Part shown: positions 7,494-13,635 of the stretch, one piece after another
Position numbering within the stretch: position 1 is the stretch's first letter
Layout of the letters: each line of letters begins with the position of its first letter
NCBI GenBank assembly: GCA_003599475.1
Contig: QZKK01000141.1
Coordinates: forward strand, 1-18,902
Length of the DNA: 18,902 nucleotides
Origin: Desulfobacteraceae bacterium
GTDB taxonomy: Bacteria > Desulfobacterota > Desulfobacteria > Desulfobacterales > SURF-15
Direction: 5' to 3'
Translations under genes and position numbers: made by a program
The notes under the pieces: model-generated
Databases searched by the model: none
What the model was told of the DNA's origin: nothing
What the model saw: only the letters and a program-made list of their open reading frames with translations

Positions 7494-8405
7494 TTACAAG
7501 CCGTTTGCCTTTGCAATCACTTCCCAGGCCTCTTCGGCGGTTTCGACAAACCGGAACAGGCGGAAGTCGCTTTCACCGATCATTCCTTCCTCAAGAAGGG
7601 CATCGAAGTTTACCACCTTGTCCCAATAGTTTTTCCCGAATAGGAGAACCGGGATCTTCTTTACCTTTCCGCCCTGAATCAGGGTGAGGGTTTCGAAGAG
7701 CTCATCGAGGGTTCCGAATCCTCCCGGAAACGCCACCATTGCCTTGGCCCGAATCAACAGGTGCATCTTGCGGATGGCAAAGTAGTGGAAATTAAAAGAT
7801 AGATCCGGGGTGATGTAAGGGTTGGGGCGCTGCTCGTAAGGGAGCACGATATTCATCCCGATGCTCTGGGCTCCGGATTCGAACGCCCCCCGATTGGCGG
7901 CTTCCATAATCCCCGGTCCCCCGCCGGTTACCACCACCAGCTTATCCCAGTCCGTGTTCCGGGAGATCAGGGCACCGAGCTTTCGGGCATCTTCATAATA
8001 ACGGCTGTTTTCGACAGCGCGCCGCGCGATTCTGGTCAGCCGCAAAAGGTTTTCATTCTCAGAGGCTTCTTTTAACGATTTTTCCAAAACCTCGAGATTT
8101 CTTTTCGCAGTCTCCGGGTCCGGAATCCTTGCGCTGCCGAAAATGACAACCGTCGATTCGATCTGATGCTCCTGCTGGATCAGCTCCGGTTTCAGCAGTT
8201 CAAGCTGCAGGCGAACCGGACGAAGCTCATCTCTCAGAAGAAATTCCGAATCCTGAAAAGCCAGTCGATAGGATGAAGACTGGGTCTGGGGTGAATCGGC
8301 GGGCAACTGAGCGCTTTCGGCATCCTCTTTGGCCGTGGGGAACAGCCTTTCCCTCCCGGGCTTCGGCCCGGGGTTCGATCCGATCGATGGCTTCTCTTGT
8401 TTCAT
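7494..8405 (-). CDS. LOG-family (TIGR00730-type) Rossmann-fold protein
   Basis: A 303-residue protein with both hallmarks of the LOG / 'lysine decarboxylase-like' family: GGGPGIMEAANRGA (161-174) and PGGFGTLDELFETLTLIQ (227-244). Well-studied relatives hydrolyse nucleoside 5'-monophosphates and release cytokinins; bacterial members often have unknown physiology. The first ~50 residues are low-complexity and polar (PGPKP, QTQSSS), then a helical lead-in precedes IFGSARIPDPE. The length is longer than the shortest LOG proteins (~190 aa) because of this N-terminal part. The ATG at 8405 is the only reasonable start, but it has no Shine-Dalgarno match. The neighbouring divergent gene begins within 13-73 bp, so both promoters share a very small AT-rich gap. 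Confidence 0.88.
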   Translation of the reverse strand: MKQEKPSIGSNPGPKPGRERLFPTAKEDAESAQLPADSPQTQSSSYRLAFQDSEFLLRDELRPVRLQLELLKPELIQQEHQIESTVVIFGSARIPDPETAKRNLEVLEKSLKEASENENLLRLTRIARRAVENSRYYEDARKLGALISRNTDWDKLVVVTGGGPGIMEAANRGAFESGAQSIGMNIVLPYEQRPNPYITPDLSFNFHYFAIRKMHLLIRAKAMVAFPGGFGTLDELFETLTLIQGGKVKKIPVLLFGKNYWDKVVNFDALLEEGMIGESDFRLFRFVETAEEAWEVIAKANGL

Positions 8406-8478
8406 TATCGTATAAGATATGATAAAGATTAAGAATTTAAAAATAAACCAAAAAACATACCAGACGTTTTGTCAAAAA

Positions 8479-9321
8479 ATGTCCGAGCCCGCTTATATAC
8501 TGCAAAATGAGCCATCCTGCAACGTCCATCTCTGTCAGGTCTGCGAAAACGTCTCCTGCGGTGCGTGCTGCGGTTTGTACAATATCGCAGGCCTTTCCCG
8601 CAAGAAACTGGTCGAGCTGCTCCGCCAACGCACCGGGTCGTTTTCAACCGTCCCAAGGGAGATGGAAGCCATTTTGGAGTTCGGCCGTAAAATCGAAAGC
8701 GAGATCTCTCAAGGCCGGCCGTTTCCGGAATTTCATCATTGTCCGTTTATCGGCTTCATCGGACCGATGCGGGAAAGAGTCGGATGCATGCTCCATCCGG
8801 AAATCCCCCTCAACCATAAGATCGATTACCGCGGGCTGAGCGACTACGGCGGACTCGCCTGCCACACCTACTTCTGTCCGTCGAACCGCCTCCTGACTCC
8901 GGTGATCAAGCGCATGATCCTGCAATCGGTCGACGACTGGTATCTCTATGGGCTCGTGATTACGGAGCATCGGCTGTTGACCCATTTCTTTAACAGGGTG
9001 GAAGGCCGGTTGGAGCGCCCTCTCACTGAAGAGGATGCCCTGGGAAGCGAACGCTTTTCTGAAGCGATACGGGAGTTTCTATCCCTCAAATCCGGCTGGC
9101 CGTATCGGGAGCCTCCCGATTCCACCCCCTGCAATTACTTTTTTTCGGACGGCGCCTATCGAAAACCCCCCGTCGTCTACCCGGACCCGCAGCAGCCTCC
9201 ATCTCCTTTCCACGACCTGTTTCATGAACTGACCTCCCGGTTCGATTCGACGGAGTCGCTCCGGGCTGCCGAAGAGTGCCTTTCAGATCTCATCGATCGC
9301 ATCGTTTGCGCAATCGATTGA
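8479..9321 (+). CDS. YkgJ-like cysteine-cluster protein (putative Zn or Fe-S binding)
   Basis: A 280-residue protein with a dense N-terminal cysteine array: C14-x4-C19-x2-C22-x4-C27-x2-C30-C31, including CGACCGLYNIAGLSRKKLVE. Two further cysteine groups follow: CPFIGF...VGCMLHPE and ACHTYFCPSN. The CxxCC core, the following 'leucine-rules' helix and the later CPF...C..HPE resemble the YkgJ-type cysteine-cluster (putative zinc/iron chelate) family, but with more cysteines, and the C-terminal ~150 residues are unfamiliar. Function is unknown; metal-cluster handling is the most that can be inferred. I prefer the ATG at 8479. An in-frame ATG at 8419 adds 20 lysine/asparagine-rich residues, looks like translated spacer and lies 13 bp from the divergent gene; neither start has a clear ribosome site. 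The next gene downstream is also an Fe-S protein. Confidence 0.7.
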   Translation: MSEPAYILQNEPSCNVHLCQVCENVSCGACCGLYNIAGLSRKKLVELLRQRTGSFSTVPREMEAILEFGRKIESEISQGRPFPEFHHCPFIGFIGPMRERVGCMLHPEIPLNHKIDYRGLSDYGGLACHTYFCPSNRLLTPVIKRMILQSVDDWYLYGLVITEHRLLTHFFNRVEGRLERPLTEEDALGSERFSEAIREFLSLKSGWPYREPPDSTPCNYFFSDGAYRKPPVVYPDPQQPPSPFHDLFHELTSRFDSTESLRAAEECLSDLIDRIVCAID

Positions 9322-9339
9322 TTTTACATCTCGAGGACC

Positions 9340-9387
9340 GGTAGATCATAGCCCGCTTTCGAGTTCGATAGGTCTCGAAAATCTACC
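9340..9387. other. Nested stem-loop in the gap between two metalloprotein genes
   Basis: GGTAGAT (9340-9346) pairs with ATCTACC (9381-9387), and TTTCGAG (9357-9363) pairs with CTCGAAA (9374-9380). The two right arms abut directly, giving a long stem with a 10-nt bulge on one side and a 10-nt loop. Both 7-bp stems are perfect. There is no T-run directly after, so it is a candidate RNA structure or protein site rather than a clear terminator. A smaller AACCC/GGGTT pair (9392-9396 and 9410-9414) follows. Confidence 0.4.
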
Positions 9388-9470
9388 ATCGAACCCTTCG
9401 GCTTTTATTGGGTTGCGGGGCATCGATGGATTTTGCTATCCTTGCGCAAAAATCGGAAAAGGAGAAAACC

Positions 9471-10265
9471 ATGACCCGGGATGTGACCATCGATATATTG
9501 CGAGACTTTGCTTTAAAATTTGTGGAATCGGAATCGGAACGGCTGAAGAACGGCGGCTGGTGGCAAAAGCCATTGGTGGCGACAGCGCCGGTTGACGAAC
9601 GCTTCGAGCAGCTTCCCCGGATCGCCGCCGATAACCACATCCAGCCCCGGGATCTGCTTCAGACAGCCCGATCCGTGATTGTTTTTTTCATTCCTTTCAC
9701 CGAAATGCTGGTCAAGGAAAACCGGAAGGGGGTCCGCCCCTGCCGGAACTGGGGTCTTGCCTATGTTGCGACCAATGGTCTCATCGAGCGGCTCAGCCGA
9801 GCGCTCGGCGAACTGCTCGAAACAAATGGCTTTAAATCCGGATTGACGCCGGCCACTCACAATTTCGATGATATTAAACTGATGGCCCGCTGGTCCCATA
9901 AGCACCTGGCACATCTGGTGGGCCTCGGGCGATTCGGAATCCACCACATGATGATCACCCCGGCGGGTTGTGCAGGCCGTCTGGGGAGCCTGGTGACGGA
10001 GGCGGACCTGGGGGAGCACCCGCTCATTCAGACCGATGAAGCCTGTCTGCTCAAAGCCGGAAAAGAGTGCGGAAAATGCATCGAAGCCTGTCCGGTGGAA
10101 GCGCTGAGCGAGACGGGATTCGACCGAAGGCGTTGCTGGGACCGGCTCAATGAAAACAGAAACGTCCTCGACTCTTTTTCCGACCTTCCCGAATCCACCC
10201 ATGTCTGCGGCAAATGCGCCGCCCTGTTGCCCTGCAGCTTCAAAAACCCGGTGGCCGGCATGTGA
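9471..10265 (+). CDS. Epoxyqueuosine reductase (QueG)-like iron-sulfur protein
   Basis: A 264-residue protein of the QueG-like type found in anaerobes. Early features are ARSVIVFFIPF (66-76) and the RWSHKHLAHLVGLGRFGIHH region (140-159), matching the 'K..A..aGLG..G.n..li.p..G' core, then GRLGSLVTEADL. The C-terminus carries the cluster cysteines C200-x2-C203-x3-C207-P, C222, and C246-x2-C249-x4-C254, enough for two [4Fe-4S] centres. It is shorter than true QueG and its second cluster motif (CGKCAALLPC) differs, so it is probably a paralogue rather than the tRNA-modifying enzyme; the substrate is unknown. The start at 9471 is set by AAGGAG 7 nt upstream; the ATG at 9408 gives a poor leader and has no such site. 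It follows the cysteine-cluster gene on the same strand after 149 bp. Confidence 0.82.
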   Translation: MTRDVTIDILRDFALKFVESESERLKNGGWWQKPLVATAPVDERFEQLPRIAADNHIQPRDLLQTARSVIVFFIPFTEMLVKENRKGVRPCRNWGLAYVATNGLIERLSRALGELLETNGFKSGLTPATHNFDDIKLMARWSHKHLAHLVGLGRFGIHHMMITPAGCAGRLGSLVTEADLGEHPLIQTDEACLLKAGKECGKCIEACPVEALSETGFDRRRCWDRLNENRNVLDSFSDLPESTHVCGKCAALLPCSFKNPVAGM

Positions 10266-10308
10266 GGATAACGCCGGATGCAGCCTGCAGCCGCACTCGA
10301 TGCATACG

Positions 10309-11805
10309 TTAGGTTCCTGAACCATATTTGAACCGTTTTTTTAAACGATCTGCCTTTAGCTTTCGAACAAATCGAATAAATTCCGGCACGCTGTTTCCCT
10401 TGTCGAACTTCAACCGGGATTTGGCCCTGGTCATGGCCACATAAACGAGATTGTATTCATCAGGCTCCAAATCGTCCACCACCTCGCCTTTTTCGACAAG
10501 AACGGGGAAATCACCTAATAATAGAACGTTATCCCATTCAAGCCCCTTTGATTTATGGGCGGTTGTCAATACCACCTCGGCTTCTTCCAGATCGACATTA
10601 TTTTCGATGATTTTTTCGACAAGAACCGGTATCGCCGCTCCATGATTTTCAACCACCTTGCAGACACTGAAAAGCTCGACATCCTCAACAGCTCCCGCAT
10701 ACATTTTCAAATCGGTATAGCTATCGAAGCTTTTGATATAACGGTCCTCAATTTGGCTGCTTTTTCGGGCATACAAAAAGTAGGTGTCCCTGATGGCACT
10801 TAGCCGGTACTTTTCCACCCCTCCTACAAACCCGATTTTCTTCGTCTTATACAGCTCGACCGCTTTGTCGAAAAGGGCGGCATTGGTTCTTGCAATGACG
10901 GTGTAGCGTCTCGGATTCCATTTGGGTTTATCTGCCTTGTTTACAGGCCGTCCAACGACTCTCTTTTTTTCGCCTTTTAAGACCCCTAAGATCATATTGG
11001 CGACTCGGGCCACATTATTATCAAATCGAAAGCTGCGGGTAAGATACATTGTTCGGGAGGATTTGATCCGATAGAGGGTGTTTTTTGCCCCCCGGAAGCT
11101 GTATATCTGTTGATGACTGTCGCCAACCAATATTATTGATGCCGGCCTCCTGCCGTCATTTGGATCGGCCTGTTCCAATATGAAAGCGCTTGTAACCGGA
11201 TTGATATCCTGGGCCTCATCCAAAAGGATGCAATCATAATTCAATTTGGGGTGGGACAATTGATAGAGTTTCAGATATCCGTCGTGGAGCATCCCGATGC
11301 TTTCATCGGATCCATCGCACATTATGCGCCCCAGCCGATTGGAAAGTGACACAAAATCCGGCATCGCCTCCCCTTTTTGTGAATAAAAGGCCTTGGCCTG
11401 TTGCGGGATGTGCTGCCCTGACACCTTGGGATCGGCGGAGATAAGATAATTGTTAAGGGTTATGATTGTAAACCGTGCATCCTCATATCTGTTGAGATCC
11501 AGCGCGGCCATAGCGGTGTTGGCCCGAAAACCTGAAACCAAACGATCTTTGTAGGTGTGACCGTGAGTGCGGAATGCCAATGCATGGGATGTTCTGGCGA
11601 TTACATTTTTGGGGAACCGTTTCTGGGCTTCAAGCTGCACGCTTTTATTGAAGGCAACATAGAGAAATCGGAAGCCGGGCCGTGCGATAGTGTATTCGAT
11701 TAAAGTCGAGGTCTTGCCGGTTCCGGCAAAAGCCATCACCTTCAGGATCTCACCGGGATTCAGGTCGCAGGCGACAATCGCCTTCTGTTCATCTGTAAGC
11801 CGCAT
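10309..11805 (-). CDS. UvrD/FBH1-like superfamily 1 DNA helicase
   Basis: A 498-residue SF1A helicase with all main motifs: Q-motif-like LTDEQKAIV (3-11), Walker A AFAGTGKTSTL (25-35), motif Ia VAFNKSVQ (50-57), Walker B ILLDEAQDINP (193-203), motif III VGDSHQQIYSFRGA (227-240), motif IV VIARTNAALF (303-312), motif V TTAHKSKGLEWDNV (414-427) and motif VI YVAMTRAKSRL (455-465). The compact size, AFAGTGKT and 'RTSHALAF' are closest to FBH1-type helicases, which process recombination intermediates. It translocates 3'-5' on single-stranded DNA by family rule. The ATG at 11805 has no strong ribosome site. The gene is isolated, convergent with the QueG-like gene, and looks more AT-rich than the rml region, so it may be an accessory gene. 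No nuclease domain is fused. Confidence 0.9.
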   Translation of the reverse strand: MRLTDEQKAIVACDLNPGEILKVMAFAGTGKTSTLIEYTIARPGFRFLYVAFNKSVQLEAQKRFPKNVIARTSHALAFRTHGHTYKDRLVSGFRANTAMAALDLNRYEDARFTIITLNNYLISADPKVSGQHIPQQAKAFYSQKGEAMPDFVSLSNRLGRIMCDGSDESIGMLHDGYLKLYQLSHPKLNYDCILLDEAQDINPVTSAFILEQADPNDGRRPASIILVGDSHQQIYSFRGAKNTLYRIKSSRTMYLTRSFRFDNNVARVANMILGVLKGEKKRVVGRPVNKADKPKWNPRRYTVIARTNAALFDKAVELYKTKKIGFVGGVEKYRLSAIRDTYFLYARKSSQIEDRYIKSFDSYTDLKMYAGAVEDVELFSVCKVVENHGAAIPVLVEKIIENNVDLEEAEVVLTTAHKSKGLEWDNVLLLGDFPVLVEKGEVVDDLEPDEYNLVYVAMTRAKSRLKFDKGNSVPEFIRFVRKLKADRLKKRFKYGSGT

Positions 11806-12152
11806 TATTCTTTGAGCTTATATCCATAGGCTTCGGTGGTCGTCAAGTATCGAGAGCAGATCTGAGCCCTGCTCATCAGTAAAGATCCGGGGTCCAGAGG
11901 GCGCGGCTTTGATTTAAGCCCAAAGGGCTTGATTATATACCTGCTGCAAAATGTTGGAATACTGGAAGATTGGGTGATAAAGCTGAAATGATCTCTTTTA
12001 TATAAGTTGACAGAATTCCTCCAACCCATTTTTCCATAATTCCATCATTCCATTGTTCCCGTTGGATCCGTTACGGCAGAGCCTATTGATCCCGCCAGGG
12101 CGGGACTGACCCCCGAAAAAACGGGGGATTTCCAAGCTGCATTAAATTTTGC
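11806..12152. other. Hairpin- and repeat-rich intergenic region
   Basis: No supported gene. Short runs of the form TGTTGGAATACTGGAAGATTGG (about 11953-11973) and TTCCATAATTCCATCATTCC (about 12031-12050) belong to one degenerate GGAAT-type repeat in opposite orientations. Two G/C hairpins follow back to back: CCCGCC-2 nt-GGCGGG (12091-12104) and CCCCCG-AAAAAA-CGGGGG (12110-12127). A small palindrome, AAGCCC-AAA-GGGCTT, lies near 11917-11931. The hairpins may insulate the IHF-like gene from upstream transcription. The possible minus-strand reading frame at 11805-12029 is translated repeat and was not accepted. Confidence 0.5.
12110..12127 (+). terminator. Strong GC stem-loop, possible terminator or insulator
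   Basis: A perfect 6-bp G/C stem (CCCCCG / CGGGGG) with an AAAAAA loop, directly after a second stem CCCGCC/GGCGGG at 12091-12104. On the plus strand only ATTT follows rather than a full T-tract, so intrinsic termination is possible but not certain. Confidence 0.35.
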
Positions 12153-12181
12153 TTGACAAAACCAAGACTTAAATCTATTCA
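12153..12181 (+). promoter_or_regulatory. Sigma-70-type promoter of the IHF/HU-like gene
   Basis: TTGACA (12153-12158), a 17-nt spacer, then TATTCA (12176-12181). The -35 is perfect and the -10 matches four of six positions. The predicted start is about 12188, some 34 nt before the ATG at 12222. Confidence 0.65.
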
Positions 12182-12221
12182 AACGATATTTCCCTTCCCG
12201 CCACTACCAATGAGGTGCTCC

Positions 12222-12512
12222 ATGACCAAAGCCTTGACGAAAGCAGAGATCATCAGCGCCATTCAAAAAGAAAACGGGTATTCCCAAAAGCAATCCATCA
12301 ATATCGTAGAGACCCTGCTGGAGATTATCAAAAGCACCCTTGAATCCGGGGAGGACATCCTTGTGTCGGGCTTCGGCAAGTTCCAGGTGAGGTCCAAAAG
12401 AGCTCGAAAGGGCCGGAATCCAGCCACCGGGGATGAATTGATCTTGCCTGGCCGGCGGGTTATCACCTTCAGATGCTCCGGATGTTTGAGAGATCGGATA
12501 AACGGCGGCTGA
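12222..12512 (+). CDS. HU/IHF-family DNA-bending protein (IHF-like)
   Basis: A 96-residue nucleoid protein. MTKALTKAEIISAIQK, the turn SGFGKFQVR (49-57), the DNA-intercalating arm GRNPATGDELILPGRRVITF (64-83) and the closing helix CLRDRINGG are all standard for the HU/IHF family; the arm and start are nearest to IHF subunits of deltaproteobacteria. It bends DNA as a dimer and acts in recombination, replication and transcription. The start at 12222 has GAGGTG four nt upstream, and a sigma-70 promoter lies just before it; the longer frame from 12153 would begin inside that promoter. Unusual detail: a CxxC pair (Cys85, Cys88) in the last helix. It sits directly left of the accessory block, but belongs with neither side by overlap. 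Confidence 0.9.
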   Translation: MTKALTKAEIISAIQKENGYSQKQSINIVETLLEIIKSTLESGEDILVSGFGKFQVRSKRARKGRNPATGDELILPGRRVITFRCSGCLRDRINGG

Positions 12513-12546
12513 CGGAATAGCCCACAGGCGTGACTGAGGGGTCCAC

Positions 12547-12662
12547 ATGATCGGCGCAATCGCAGGCGATGTGATCGGTTCCCCCTACGAGCACTATCTG
12601 ATCAAGCACAAGAACACGCGGTCAAGAATGCCATCTCGTTGGGAGGTGACGGGGTTTCCTAA
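12547..12662 (+). pseudogene. Relic of an ADP-ribosylglycohydrolase (internally deleted, frameshifted)
   Basis: The frame from the ATG at 12547 begins MIGAIAGDVIGSPYEHYLIK, the N-terminal motif of ADP-ribosylglycohydrolases (DraG-type), which remove ADP-ribose from proteins. In the -1 frame directly after (12612-12662) it reads EHAVKNAISLGGDGVS then TAA, the C-terminal 'AVrNAISLGGDSDT' metal-binding motif of the same family. Some 200 residues between the two are missing, the frames differ, and the final DSD is spoiled. This is therefore a dead remnant with a large internal deletion. It marks the left edge of the accessory block. The 67-codon open frame through it is not a real product. Confidence 0.72.
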
Positions 12663-12680
12663 GAAATACAAGGAGAGCGT

Positions 12681-13250
12681 ATGCCGAACGAAGACCATCA
12701 AAATCCCAAAGAAGTCGGTGTCGCCGGTCTGCCGAAAAGCTGGGCGGTAGCTGTTCAACTCGTTGGCACCTTCGGTTTAGCCGTTTTTCTTGTGCTCTAT
12801 TACGTACTGGTGATGCAGCCCAAGGATGCCCAGCGGTATGAACAACTCCGCCAATCGGTCACATCGCTTGGAGAAATTATCGCTGGACAACAGAGCCTGC
12901 TTTCTCGTGAACAGGCGTCGCAGCTCGAAGATCTTTTCGTGATGGCTATGGCGCACGAGGTGGCGAATTCGATTGTGGGTGAGTTGAGAAGCAATTCTAC
13001 TCCTGAAGCTTTGGCAAAGAAGATTGAGGATAAGCTGATCTTTGAGACACGACTGCTTGAAGGCCTGCGGCGAAAGGATGGAGGTACGATCTCCGAGATG
13101 CTGACCCACAAGGTACGAAACAGCGGCATCAGCCAACAGATCGCGCAAAGAGCAGTGGCGGAGTGGAGAAACGCCGAAACCGCAACAATAGTCAATGAAT
13201 GCCGAGGCGCATTGAACTTTGCGATCAAACGTGCAGCGATGGCGAAATAA
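12681..13250 (+). CDS. Small membrane protein of unknown function, first gene of the accessory block
   Basis: A 189-residue protein that I do not recognise. Residues 21-45 (WAVAVQLVGTFGLAVFLVLY and on to VLVM) form a single transmembrane helix near the N-terminus. It is followed by charged helical stretches such as QRYEQLRQSVTSLGEII and SREQASQLEDLF that could make a short coiled coil, and then a basic tail (IKRAAMAK). With an uncleaved N-terminal anchor and polar PNEDHQNPKE in front, it is probably an inner-membrane protein with a soluble C-terminal domain; which side that faces is not clear. AAGGAG lies 7 nt before the ATG at 12681. It is the first intact gene after the ADP-ribosylglycohydrolase relic and is on the same strand as the nitrilase and ATPase genes. 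Confidence 0.75.
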   Translation: MPNEDHQNPKEVGVAGLPKSWAVAVQLVGTFGLAVFLVLYYVLVMQPKDAQRYEQLRQSVTSLGEIIAGQQSLLSREQASQLEDLFVMAMAHEVANSIVGELRSNSTPEALAKKIEDKLIFETRLLEGLRRKDGGTISEMLTHKVRNSGISQQIAQRAVAEWRNAETATIVNECRGALNFAIKRAAMAK

Positions 13251-13635
13251 TGTTTGAAGAGAATTCTGGAGCATACAATCGCATTAAACGTGAGCCACCA
13301 AGCACCGTATTTTGAACGGGATCTTCCAGCGACTCGATCCGGACTACGTAATCGAAATATTGACAATTCAGATCTGGAAAAAGATAATGATTTCTATTTG
13401 AAAGCTGGATGTTACATGGGCGTCTCGGTTGACCGCCGATTGGCCGCACTGTTCTTATTCTGCAAATTCGGGGAAACCGAAATTGGAATGAAAAGTGTCT
13501 CTCCGATGATGATTTGGTGGCGTTCCACCGAGTTACGGCGCCTATGGGGCATGGAGAGGTTCCATGGTTAAAATTTTGTTTGATTTCAATGCAAAAGATA
13601 TCGTATCCCAATTCAATTAGAGTATATCATTTTCA
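13250..13635 (+). other. Gap with possibly decayed coding sequence between membrane protein and nitrilase
   Basis: No intact gene is convincing. An ATG at 13250 overlaps the stop of the membrane protein gene as TAATG and gives a plausible start (MFEENSGAYNRIKREPP), but it ends after 21 codons at 13313-13315. A second frame reads RILNGIFQRLDPDYVIEILT, and a third reads NEKCLSDDDLVAFHRVTAPM further on. A 105-codon reading with a TTG start at 13254 and a 128-codon minus-strand frame also exist, but neither has a ribosome site or recognisable motif. Successive protein-like stretches in different frames suggest a frameshifted former gene, though chance cannot be excluded. Confidence 0.35.

Noticed and set aside
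8419..8478. Upstream start of the cysteine-cluster protein
   Set aside because: The 20 extra residues look like translated AT-rich spacer and leave only 13 bp to the divergent LOG gene; kept as an alternative, not as the main call.
11805..12029. Minus-strand 74-codon frame overlapping the helicase start as TAATG
   Set aside because: It crosses GGAAT-type repeat DNA and a palindrome, has no ribosome site or motif, and its overlap with the helicase start can be chance.
13225..13611. Minus-strand 128-codon frame between the membrane protein and nitrilase genes
   Set aside because: Composition looks like antisense of a plus-strand sequence, it has no ribosome site, and it extends into the 3' end of the membrane protein gene.
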